A DNA stretch of 56,947 nucleotides from Chromera velia (Eukaryota; Sar; Chromeraceae): positions 1 to 56,947 of the forward strand of contig JAHBMJ010005338.1 in assembly GCA_018398765.1 (NCBI GenBank). The letters run 5' to 3'. Each line of letters opens with the position of its first letter. The stretch's first letter is position 1. The notes under the pieces were generated by a model. That model saw nothing but the letters and a program-made list of their open reading frames with translations. It searched no databases and was not told the origin of the DNA. This document shows, one piece after another, positions 14,901 to 25,375 of this stretch. The position numbers and the translations under genes were made by a program.

Positions 14901-16113
14901 ACACAACCGAAGGACAGCGGAGGGGGTGGAGGGAAGTCCCGAGAGGACCAGATCAAGGACAAGTGCCAAGAGCTTCTGTCGAAGATGCCAGAGGATTACA
15001 TTGAGGAGATCTACAGAGAGCAAATCAAAAAACTGAAGGGACCCTCAGGACTCCCAGAAAGGGGATTTGCAGTTCCGTTGAACATTTTCCTCTTCCAGGA
15101 AATTCAACGAATGCAGAGAATCATTGGCATTGTCCGCACAAACTGTTCCTCGATGATTGATGCCATCGATGGGACGGTCATCATGACACCGGAGTTGCAG
15201 CTCGATATGGATGCGTTCTTCGATCTGAGGGTGCCCAAGAGATGGACACACGATCCGTCGGGTGCGGAGATTTCTTGGCTGACTCCCAACCTTGGTAAGT
15301 GGTTCACCGGACTCACTGAGCGTGTGACTCAGCTGAGCGACTGGTTGAACACTGGGAGGCCGAAGAGTTACTGGCTGACTGGGTTCTTCAACCCTCAGGG
15401 TTTCCTCACAGCCATGAGACAGGAGGTGACGAGACAGCACAAGAAGGACCAGTGGGCCCTTGACGACGTTGTACTGCACTCTGAGGTCAGGTCCCACGAC
15501 AAGGACAAGATCAAGGACGCCCCCGAGGAGGGTGTGAACATCCACGGACTGTTCATCGAAGGAGCAAGGTGGCACCTCCATGAAGGCAGGCTGGAGGAGT
15601 CAAGACCGCGGCAGGCCGTTGATGTGATGCCTGTCATGTACCTGACGGCCGTGGACGGGAAGGACAAGAAGAAGGCAGGAGACTACGGACAGGGACCGTA
15701 CGACTGCCCCGTCTACAAATACCCAAAAAGAAATGACAGGTAGGTAGGTACGTGGATGGGTGGGTGGGTCAGGACATATTGAATGGAGCACCAGAAATGG
15801 AAGGAAGTGGACGACTGACAGACAAGTGGAGCAAATGTAGAGACCGACCAGCATGCGTCCCATGGAGCATTCCTGTCTTCTTCAGAAGTTCTTTGCTGTG
15901 TCTCTCTCACAGCAAACAATGAATTCCTTTCTCGCTTTACTTGTCTTGGTCCCATTCATCACGCAACTCTAGCAAAATGATTCACTGCTTGGCTCCATTC
16001 TCCCCCCTCTCCCTTGCAGGTACTTGATCTTCCGGTCCCTTCTGAAGACAGGGGAGCAGACAGCAATGCACTGGAAGTTGAGAGGGGTTGCGTTGCTGTG
16101 CACACCAGAGTAA
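230..16113 (+). CDS. Axonemal outer-arm dynein heavy chain, gamma/DNAH5-DNAH8 type (3' part; 25 exons)
   Basis: The motor ATPase of the outer dynein arm, which slides axonemal microtubules. Exons as I resolve them: 230-648, 947-1096, 1364-1475, 1804-1919, 2136-2429, 2610-2796, 3044-3491, 3835-4068, 4481-5174, 5451-5696, 6040-6412, 6678-7436, 7735-7923, 8390-8725, 8979-9808, 10074-10257, 10750-11101, 11266-11372, 11621-11838, 12105-12404, 12682-13156, 13657-14076, 14374-14637, 14898-15739, 16020-16113. They sum to 8,643 nt (2,880 residues plus TAA) and every phase agrees. P-loops: AAA1 GPAGTGKT at 1002-1025, AAA2 GPTLCGKT at 3095-3118, AAA3 GGTGTAKT at 4864-4887, AAA4 GVGGSGKQ at 6828-6851. 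Stalk helices are near 8390-8640 and 9297-9536 with the microtubule-binding tip between. AAA5/6 and the C-terminal domain follow, ending [14 protein letters not shown]. Segments such as WRKWFEENEPE and [20 protein letters not shown] place it in the DNAH5/DNAH8/gamma branch. The tail and linker start lie upstream of the window. Confidence 0.95.
5186..5283 (+). repeat. (TG)n microsatellite in dynein intron 9
   Basis: About 100 bp of TG/TC-interrupted dinucleotide repeat lies shortly after the donor at 5175. The intron ends at TTTTGCAG (5450). Confidence 0.9.
11857..11928 (+). repeat. (CT)n-(GT)n compound microsatellite in dynein intron 19
   Basis: A CT run passes directly into a GT run just downstream of the donor at 11839. 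Confidence 0.9.
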
Positions 16114-17777
16114 GGGCAGAAGTCCCGACAACAATGGGGAAGGTTTTTTTGCAGAGGGCAGAGACATGTAAATGCAACCAAATGTGCGGGGCCAGAGAAA
16201 AACAGGAAGTAAACAGTGACTTTGAAAGGAATTTTATTCATCAACTTTGAGATAGCGAATTTTTCCGGACCTGCATTCTGCTCCTAGTTCTGCTCGGCCG
16301 CCGCGGCAGCCTTAGCACTACTAGGCACTACATGTGTATCGTATAGAGAACTTGTGTTTGATACAATCACGCGCGTTATCATACACATACTTTTGTTGAT
16401 CTATTATAAACTTTAAAGATCACCATAACATACTTTGCTGTTAATTAATTTTGAGCTGGGGGACTTTTAAATGGTTTCAATAATTGAAATTATAATCAAA
16501 TAGCCTGAGACAAACATTGCATGTCATGCCCCGCAGTTGGCTAGGCAGTTGGCCAGAGTGTAAATAGTGTGCTTTAGTAAGTGATAAGTGATAAGTGGTG
16601 CCCTAGAGCACTGTCGCCGTTTTGCCTTACAGAGGTCACCCCCGATGAGTGTGCTCACCGGCTTTAACTGCCCCAATTCATTCATTCATCAAAATTTGTT
16701 TCTAAATAGGGCAATAAAAATGATAAAAAAATCTTTTTGAGACTCATGTAAACTTGAACCGCTGTGTCGTAGGTCATGGTGCGGCCGCCGGCCGGACTTG
16801 AAACGCCTGTGCCGCAAGTGTGACTTAATTTAAAAGTGGTGCGCCAAAGGCACGGCTAAAACAAAGCAGTATATTTAAAATTTTGTATCAAAAGCACAAA
16901 TAGTCTTAAAGCAACCTTTTTGAAAAATCTGTTTTAAGACTAGTTCTAAGACAAACTGGTGTGTTTAAAGGGGTTATGAGAAAGTTAAATAAAGTTTAAT
17001 GAACGAATAAAGATAATTATTTTTTTATGTACATAATTTTGCAACTATAGCCCAGCAACTATTCATCAGTTGAGTACTAGGTTGAGTATTAGTCTAGGCT
17101 TTTGTACTAAAGATTTTGAGAAACAGATTAATTGGATCTAAAATGATTTTAGTAAAATCACTCTCTCAATAAAAGAACTTATAGAGTTGTCACAGTAGTG
17201 TCATACTAAAAAATCATATCAGTGATCTTTGTATTAAACAAATATTTTCTAGTCTCACGGTATTTCATAAAATAACAAAATAGAAGCGTATTATACAAGG
17301 ATTATATATTGAAGGATAGTACAATAAGGATTCTTATCCGGGTACTTCTTCCGCTTTACTACCTAAAATCCTATAAAAATAAATTCAAGGCTTACAAACC
17401 CTAGTAATGATTTAATAAATACATGATTGTAATCATATGCTATCAAGGTCTGCCCATACATTAGAGTGTACCTATAAGAATGTACAGTTTTTAGTTACGT
17501 ACAGGTTCAAACGAGGATTCCTAGGAGGATTCAAAATAATTCAAAACCAATCATCAACAACCGTGCCGCACTGGAATGCTCAGACTGTCCCGACCCACTC
17601 TCATGCGCCCTCTCATCGCCCTCCCACCCAACCCACTGAAAGCTTTCACACATTCTTGCCGCGAATCTTGCGTTGAAGAGTGTTCTGAAGACTGCATTAT
17701 TGTTTTATGTCCCAGATTCTTCACGACACACGCTTCTCAAACAAAAGAATGTAAGCACTCCTATCAATCATCAGCTG
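16114..17777. other. AT-rich intergenic region, no gene seen
   Basis: This lies between the dynein stop codon and the convergent protease stop codon. Reading frames are short and composition is AT-rich from about 16,370 to 17,450, unlike the GC-balanced exons on both sides. It looks like old repeat DNA, as do 25.4-26.0 kb and 43.6-45.1 kb, but no element ends or coding domain were found. A tandem GTGATAA motif occurs near 16,580. Confidence 0.5.
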
Positions 17778-19860
17778 TTAAAATCTCTCGGACGACCTTG
17801 AGAAACGCTCGGGCTCCTTGGAATCGTCAAAGAAAGCCCATTCTGAGGAGTTCAGCCTCTTGATAGCGGTGTAGTGCCCAGAATTCTCTCCTGCGTTGCC
17901 TGAAAGAATGGAATTTGCAAGGAATAGAAGCAGTGATGCAAAAGCAACCGCTTATCCTTTTTGCTCTACTTCAAAGCCTAAGCTTTAAAGGATTTTGCAG
18001 GCTGACCAGAGTAGAGTACCGCACCAACGAAATCGAAAGAGAACGTCCCAGGACCCTTACGGAGAGCGTCCTCAATTGTCCTTTCCTTCTCTTTGGGAGC
18101 CTCTGTCTTCCGGGCAGCCATCAAAGCAGCATCGCGATCAAGCCTGTAGGTCGTCACGGTACCTGAAAGCACATGAATGGTTTGCTCCAAGAAAGAAGAA
18201 ACGAGTCAGATTGCCACGAAACAATGACTCACTGGAAGGCAGACAGGTCCAAGGTATCCTCGAAGATGACTCTGCCTTGGCTCTTCACAGGGACGCCCAA
18301 AAACCTCTTGATGAAGATGGCCAAATACGTGGGAGCGACAAGAAGAAAGGTCTGCGCATCAGCCTTGCAGTAGAGCTGCAACGAAAACAGAAAAAAATCC
18401 ACAATTTTGTGTCAGTCAGTACGATCTGCTTCAGGGCTCAGATCGCCGGTTGCAAAAGCTGACCATCTGCTTTTCGCCAGTGTCCGCATCAATCACTTCA
18501 CGATACTCGTGCCCTCTGTCAATCTCCTTTCCGTTCTTTCCCTTTCGAGGGGCCTTGTGGACTTTGCAGAAGACGTACTCCTTCAGCAGTGCCAGCAATT
18601 TTGTGGATTTTCCCTTCGTTGTGGACACTCCAAAGTTCGAGATTGGATCGACAATCACTTCAGTGCCTGATTCTGGAGGCCCCTCTATCGACTGCCACTC
18701 TGTCACGTGTAGGAGCTTGCCTGTCCCTTCTGCCACTCCCAGAGCGGTCGTGAGAAGCGTAAACGACTCATGTGCGTCCTGCTGAATGCCCTCCTCAAAC
18801 TCAAGCATGTCACGTAGCTTTTCAATTCTCTTTCTTCCTATGTTTTTCTGCTTTCCCGAACTGTAGGCAGTCGCAATCTCCTGGTGCAGCTTGTAGAGCT
18901 TCTGGTCGGGGGGGTTGTGATTTCAGCGAGCGCTTTCGCAACAGGTGAAGGAGGGAGGGTCATGTGAAGGGAGGACCCAAGATAACAGGTATTCCCGATA
19001 TTCTCTGTGCCTACAAGTCTGAGAGGACCGTCAGCTTCTCCTCTGTTCCTGTTTCGAAGATCATCTTTCTGTCTGTCGAGGGGAGCACGAGCTTTGCCAT
19101 GTGTTTTCCGCGAGTCAAAAAGAGGTGCATTCAATTTCTGGCGACCAAGAATTTGCTTTGCAGAATGCGCCAAGACTATACTAAGACTCACGACGTGAAA
19201 ATGGAGGACTTTCTCCAGAACCCCAATGGCTTCTGCAATGACCATCATGTCCACCTCCTCTTCTACCGGCTTCTGCAGGAACAGCATGAAAGAAAGCAAA
19301 ATGCTCGTTTACTGAAGTAGGCGTCAACAATTTTTCTGACTTTGAATGGCGCTCCACGAACAAGTTACCTTGTCGTCAATGTTCAGGTAGGCTTTCAAGA
19401 GAAATGGAAGAACAATCCTGGCGTAGTCGTGAGCGAGGCTGAAGGTTTTTGCATTCTGGCCGGCTTCGGTCTGCTCACTCCCTTTCGCAAAAGGAGCACA
19501 GACCTCATCCCCTCCAAACAGCACTTTGTATTCTTTCTCCTCTGTCCGAAGAAGACGAGTCCGGTTGCGCTTTAATGCTTTTGCCGCAGCAAGCTCGAGT
19601 AGCTGTTTTCGGCAATCAGCAACGAGTGTCAGGTTGTTCTTCAAACTCGAGTGCAATTCTTTGATCGCTTTGTGGAGTCCCAAGAAAGCAGTAGTCAGGC
19701 AACGAAGCTTGTCCGAGCAAAAGTCGCTGAGCAGCCTTTTCGTCGGACACTGAAGAGCTGCGTCGAACCCTTCAGGAAATGGAAACTGCGCCGACTCAAT
19801 GATATCCTGCAAAAGCTCCCCATCGTCTAATGAGGGCAGTAGCGAGCTCTGCTGAGCCAT
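17778..19860 (-). CDS. Ubiquitin-specific protease (USP/UCH, peptidase C19), 5 exons, one apparent frameshift
   Basis: A cysteine protease that removes ubiquitin from substrates. Exons, high to low: 19860-19369, 19272-18464, 18375-18233, 18143-18007, 17899-17778; about 567 residues with the frame corrected. Boxes in order: Cys box NIGNTCYLGSSLH with catalytic Cys at 18985-18987; GIQQDAHES near 18764-18790; APTYLAIFIKRF in the third exon; His box NSGHYTAIK with catalytic His at 17874-17876, then EWAFFDDS carrying the likely Asp. Start ATG 19858-19860 gives MAQQSS. Exon 2 is 809 nt and enters and leaves in phase 0, so it lacks one base; the reading frame breaks at a G7 run (18908-18914, C7 on the coding strand) between the Cys box and the QQDAHE box. 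The roughly 165-residue exon 1 product is helical-looking and matches nothing I recognise. Which USP subfamily this is cannot be told. Confidence 0.85.
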
Positions 19861-20280
19861 GCCTTTTTGCGAAGCACAGCGGGCCAGAGTTGGCTTCTGT
19901 TAGAAAAAGACCGAGAAATAGGAAGCACCGCTCAGGCTTTGAATCACTTCTGCGATTCACAAACGCGCCGAAACTCCCAAAATTGCTCCAACGGAGTCAA
20001 GCTTCCATTAGCGATATAGAACAATGAGTCTGCATGTTTCCTCCATCAATACAGCGGTCTGATTCCTCTTCACGGTCACAGAAGTCTGATCCCTGCCAAC
20101 GAAGAGTCATTGCACGTGCAGTATATCGATATTAGCTGGGAATTCAGGTAAAGAATGGATGCATGCATTGATCGATAACTCCAGGCTGTATTGCATCTGA
20201 GTGCATCATTATATATATATATTCATAGACTGCATGCATCAGGTTTTGCATTGCAACACATTTGCAACACTTAATTCGCT

Positions 20281-20324
20281 GCATCATTGCAATTAACATG
20301 CACGCGTGTTAATTGCAATGATGC
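20281..20324. repeat. Perfect 18-bp inverted repeat with 8-bp loop
   Basis: Arms 20281-20298 and 20307-20324 are exact reverse complements (GCATCATTGCAATTAACA). The loop is TGCACGCG. Copies of TTGCAACAC and CATCATTGCA recur on both sides, suggesting a small repeat cluster rather than a terminator. Confidence 0.85.
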
Positions 20325-21390
20325 GTATACATTTGCAACATGCACCTCACTGCATCATTGCAACACATTTGCAACACCTCGCTTCGTATACCCGATCTCA
20401 GCCTCTTCGAGTTCCCTGTGTGCAGTCCCGCTCAGCGCTAAAGAAACGGCAGCACACACATCTATATGTAGAAAATGCCACATAGACAGCCCAGACTGTA
20501 CGTGAAGTTGCCCGCCATCACTCTCCCTGCACTCATGGAGTTTCCAGCAACGAAAAACTATATACTTGGAAATGAACGGGAGGTGCCTCCTTTGACGTAA
20601 AATAAGTCCGCGTGATTGGGACTGTAATAATGGGTGTACGGACAACCGTGGGCACCCCTATGCCTTTGGTCTTTTGTTGTGCTGGTTCGGCCTCTCCATC
20701 AGAGGGAAGAGGACCCTGACCCTACCTGTGGCGGGAGGATCGCCCAACGCCAGCTTTTCAAAATTTGGGATCAATGTTTGCCTGCTTCCTATCCAAGGCC
20801 GCGTCTCTGCGTATGGGTGATTCAAGGAGGAGGAGGGGTGTCACTAAGTGTGCCCGAGTACATCAATTGATGGATGTTTGGCAGTAGACAGGTGGGTATA
20901 AAGGGGTCTTACTGAAGCATGGCTGAAGGGGTGGAAGCATGCATGGCATGCGGTGAGTCCATGTGTGATGTATGCATATGTACGCTTATCCGAGTGTGCG
21001 ATCCTACCACCAGGGATCGAGCCGTGAGTGTGTAAGACTGTGTGTGTGAGCGTGTGCATGAAGTGTGTCGATGTGTGGCGACCTCGGTACATAAATCCTT
21101 CACACGTGAGCCTCAGGTTGACTTTATGAGTGCGAGAAGAAAACAGCACGTTCTCTCTCTTTCAGTCTGGTTGCACGGTGACAAACTGTTTTATTGAAGT
21201 GTGGTCTGCTGCCGTCATGTACGCGTTGACTCGTACACCAAACAGAAAACCGTCCCCTGCCTTGAGGGTTTCTCTGCCCTTCCCCTTTTCCTCTGTGCCC
21301 CGCATCGGCCTTGCTTCATGCATGGATTCGTTTCTGGACGCAAATGAGTTCTATCATGCTTTATAAGGGTTACTCGGATTTTAGTGGCGC

Positions 21391-21392
<2 letters not shown>

Positions 21393-21431
<39 letters not shown>
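21393..21431 (+). repeat. (TC)n microsatellite
   Basis: An uninterrupted run of CT dinucleotides. Confidence 0.9.
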
Positions 21432-21436
<5 letters not shown>

Positions 21437-21947
21437 GTCAGCCCTCTCCCGGCGTACATCCGTTCAACATTGGGCATCAAACTGATGAAAGACCGGCAGT
21501 GGCTGACAGTCAGTCGGAGAGGTGCTTTTCTCATACGTGAAAATTGACATTTTAAATTGGAATCTATGCTCACAGAGCATGCGAAGGCAGAGGTACGAGG
21601 TGTCGAGAGCATCAGCGGTCGACAGACAGAAAGGAACAGACACTCCTATATCTCATTTGGGTTCTCTTACCTGCACACGTCTATGATATTCTTTTCTCTC
21701 TGCTCAATGCATCCATCTGCTTTGTTTTCTTCTTCCTTTCTGTTTGCAATTTGCAGTTCACTGCTTGACGGGTGCCATTTGCAATCCTTGTGCCCCTTTC
21801 CCTAGCCCTTTCCTACCTGCTTCTTAGTTTTTTCTCGCCTGTACCGTACGTAACCTGCCCAAAACTTCATCTGCATTGTCACGCTCTAACACTTGACGAC
21901 TTTTCCCTTTCTTCTCATGGTTGCATGTGCCTTTAGGGTGAGGGGGG

Positions 21948-24900
21948 GCGCTCCAACCTTTTTTTGCTTGCGTGTGTGTGGAGGCTGAAGCTAGGGAGGC
22001 GCCTCGACCTTAGTGTGCTTGCCTGTGCGTGGAGCCTGAAGGGAGGCGCCTCGACCTTAGTGTGCTTGCGTGTGCGCAAAGGTTGAAGGGAGGCGCCTCG
22101 ACCTTAGTGTGCTTGCGGAGGCGCGAAGGCTGAAGGGAGGCGCCTCGATCTTAGTGTGCTTGTGTGTGCGTGGAGGCTGAAGGCAGGCGCCTCGACCTCT
22201 GTGTGCTTGCGTGTGCGCGAAGGCTGAAGGGAGGCGCCTCGACCTTTGTGTGCTTGCGTGTGCGCGAGGGCTGAAGGGAGGCTCAGGCGCCTCGACCTTA
22301 GTGTGCTTGCGTGTGCGGAGGCTGAAGGGAGCCGCCTCGACCTTTGTGTGCTTGTGGGTGCGTGGAGGCTGAAGGGAGACGCCTCGACCTTAGTGTGCTT
22401 GTGGGTGCGTGGAGGCTGAAGGGAGGCGCCTCGACCTTAGTGTGCTTGCGTGTGCGTGGAGGCTGAAGGGAGGCGCCTCGACCTTTGTGTGCTTGCGTGT
22501 GCGTGGAGGCTGAAGGGAGGCGCCTCGACCTTTGTGTGCTTGCGAGGGAGCGAAGGATGAAGGGAGGCGCCTCGACCTTAGTGTGCTTGTGTGTGCGTGG
22601 AGGCTGAAGGGAGACGCCTCGACCTTAGTGTGCTTGCGTGTGCGTGGAGTCTGAAGGGAGGCGCCTCGACCTTAGTGTGCTTGTGTGTGCGTGGAGGCTG
22701 AAGGGAGGTGCCTCGACCTTAGTGTGCTTGCGTGTGCGAGGAGGCTGAAGGGAGGCGCCTCGACCTTAGTGTGTTTACGTGTGCGCGAAGGCTGAAGGGA
22801 GGCGCCTCGACCTTAGTGTGCTTGCGTGTGTGCGGAGGCTGAAGGGAGCCGCCTCGACCTTTGTGTGCTTGTGTGTGCGTGGAGGATGAAGGGAGGCGCC
22901 TCGACCTTTGTGTGCTTGCGTGTGCGTGGCGGTTGAAGGTAGGCGCCTCGACCTTAGTGTGCTTGTGTGTGCGTGGAGGCTGAAGCGAGGCGCCTCGACC
23001 TTAGTGTGCTTGTGTGTGCGTGGAGCCTGAAGGGAGGCGCCTCGACCTTTGTGTGCTTGTGGGTGCGTGGCGGCTAAAGGGAGGCGCCTCAACCTTAGTG
23101 TGCTTGTGTGTGCGTGGAGGCTGAAGGGAGGCGCCTCGACCTTAGTGTGCTTGTGTGTGCGGGGAGACTGAAGGGAGGCGCTTCGACCTTAGTGTGCTTC
23201 AAAGTTGTGTGTGCGTGGAGGCTGAAGGGAGGCGCCTCCACCTTAGTGTGCTTGTGTGTGCGTGGAGGCTGAAGGGAGGCGCCTCGACCTTAGTGTGCTT
23301 GTGGGTGCGTGGAGGCTGAAGGGAGACGCCTCGACCTTAGTGTGCTTGCGTGTGCGTGGCGGCTGAAGGGAGGCGCCTCGACCTTAGTGTGCTTGCGTGT
23401 GTGTGGCGGATGAAGGGAGACGCCTCGACCTTAGTGTGCTTGTGTGTGCGTGGAGGCTGAAGAGAGGCGCCTCGACCTTTGTGTGCTTGCGTGTGCGTGG
23501 AGGATGAAGGGAGGCGCCTCGACCTTAGTGTGCTTGCGTCTGCGTGGAGCTGAAGGGAGGCGCCTCGACCTTAGTGTGCTTGTGGGTGCGTGGAGGCTGA
23601 AGGGAGGCGCCTCGACCTTAGTATGCTTGTGGGTGCGTGGAGGCTGAAGGGAGGCGCCTCGACCTTAGTGTGCTTGCGTGTGTGCGGAGGCTGAAGGGAG
23701 CCGCCTCGAGCTTTGTGTGCTTGTGTGTGTGTGCGTGGAGGCTGAAGGGAGGCGCCTCGACCTTAGTGTGCTTGTGGGTGTGTGGAGGCTGAAGGGAGGC
23801 GCCTCGACCTTAGTGTGCTTGCGTGTGCGTGGAGGCTGAAGGAAGGCGCCTCGACCTTTGTGTGCTTGTGTGTGCGTGGAGGCTGAAGGGAGGCGCCTCG
23901 ACCTTAGTGTGCTTGTGTGTGCGTGGAGGCTGAAGGGAGGCGCCTCGACCTTAGTGTGCTTGCGTGTGTGCGTGGAGGCTGAAGGGAGCCGCCTCGACCT
24001 TTGTGTGCTTGTGTGTGCGTGGAGGCTGAAGGGAGGCGCCTCGACCTTAGTGTGCTTGCGTGTGTGCGAAGGCTGAAGGGAGGCGCCTCGACCTTAGTGT
24101 GCTTGCGTGTGTGCGAAGCAAGGGAGGCGCCTCGACCTTAGTGTGCTTGCGTGTGCGCGGAGGCTGAAGGGAGGCGCCTCGACCTTAGTGTGCTTGCGTG
24201 TGCGCGGAGGCTGAAGGGAGGCGCCTCGACCTTAGTGTGCTTGCGTGTGCGCGGAGGCTGAAGGGAGGTGCCTCGACCTTAGTGTGCTTGTGTGTGCGTG
24301 GAGGCTGAAGGGAGGCGCCTCGACCTTAGTGTGCTTGCGAGGGAGCGAACGCTGAAGGGAGGCGCCTCGACCTTAGTGTGCCTGCGTGTGCGTGGAGGCT
24401 GAAGGGAGGTGCCTCGACCTTAGTGTGCTTGTGGGTGCGTGGCGGTTGAAGGGAGGCGCCTCGACCTTTGTGTGCTTGTGTGTGCGTGGAGGCTGAAGGG
24501 AGGCGCCTCGACCTTAGTGTGCTTGTGTGTGCGTGGCGGCTAAAGGGAGGCGCCTCGACCTTTGTGTGCTTGCGTGTGCGTGGAGGCTGAAGGGAGGCGC
24601 CTCAACCTTTGTGTGCTTGTGTGTGCGTGGAGGCTGAAGGGAGGCGCCTCGACCTTAGTGTGCTTGCGTGTGTGCGGAGGCTGAAGGGAGCCGCCTCGAC
24701 CTTTGTGTGCTTGTGTGTGCGTGGAGGCTGAAGGGAGACGCCTCGACCTTAGTGTGCTTGTGGGTGCGTGGTGGCTGAAGGGAGGCGCCTCGACCTTAGT
24801 GTGTTTACGTGTGCGCGAAGGCTGAAGGGAGGCGCCTCGACCTTAGTGTGCTTGCGTGTGTGCGTGGAGGCTGAAGGGAGGCGCCTCGACCTTTGTGTGC

Positions 24901-25375
24901 TTGTGTGTGCGTGGAGGCTGAAGGGAGGCGCCTCCACCTTAGTGTGCTTGCGTGTGCGTGGAGGCTGAAGGCAGGCGCCTCGACCTTTGTGTGCTTGCGT
25001 GTGCGTGGCGGTTGAAGGTAGGCGCCTCGACCTTAGTGTGCTTGTGTGTGCGTGGAGGCTGAAGGGAGGCGCCTCGACCTTTGTGTGCTTGCGTGTGCGT
25101 GGAGCCTGAAGGGAGGCGCCTCGAGCTTAGTGTGCTTGTGTGTGCGTGGAGGCTGAAGAGAGACGCCTCGACCTTAGTATGCTTGTGGGTGCGTGGAGGC
25201 TGAAGGGAGGCGCCTCGACCTTAGTGTGCTTGCGTGTGTGTGGAGGCTTAAGGGGGGCGCCTCGACCTTTTTGTGCTTGTGGATGCGAGGAGGCTGAAGG
25301 GAGGCTCTTTAACCTTTGTGTGCTTGCGTGTTCTTGGAGGCTGGAGGAAGGCGTGTCGGCGTTTCTAGAATTACA
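21948..25375 (+). repeat. 3.4-kb minisatellite, 47-bp unit, about 70 copies
   Basis: The unit contains the near-invariant core GGCGCCTCGACCTTAGTG followed by TGCTTG and a TGTG/CGTG-rich linker. Copies vary at fixed sites: CTTAGTG versus CTTTGTG, GGAGGCG versus GGAGCCG, and the length and sequence of the GTGTGCGTGG segment. Because 47 is not a multiple of 3, all frames cycle through the unit and no long ORF spans the array. Copies decay at both edges (21,950-22,000 and 25,240-25,375). The copy number is span divided by unit length. Confidence 0.95.

Larger units (their letters stand above)
19861..21947. other. Intergenic region, no supported gene
   Basis: Only short ORFs without recognisable domains occur. 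It contains TTGCAACAC-type short repeats at 20,255-20,380, a palindrome at 20281-20324, a CT microsatellite at 21393-21431, and GT-rich DNA around 20,940-21,080. Confidence 0.5.

Noticed and set aside
18879..18919. 41-nt intron explaining the protease frameshift
   Set aside because: Donor GTTGCG is poor and the intron would be far shorter than the others here; a homopolymer error is simpler.
21948..25375. CRISPR-like array
   Set aside because: The repeat unit is contiguous, with no unique spacers; this is eukaryotic minisatellite DNA.
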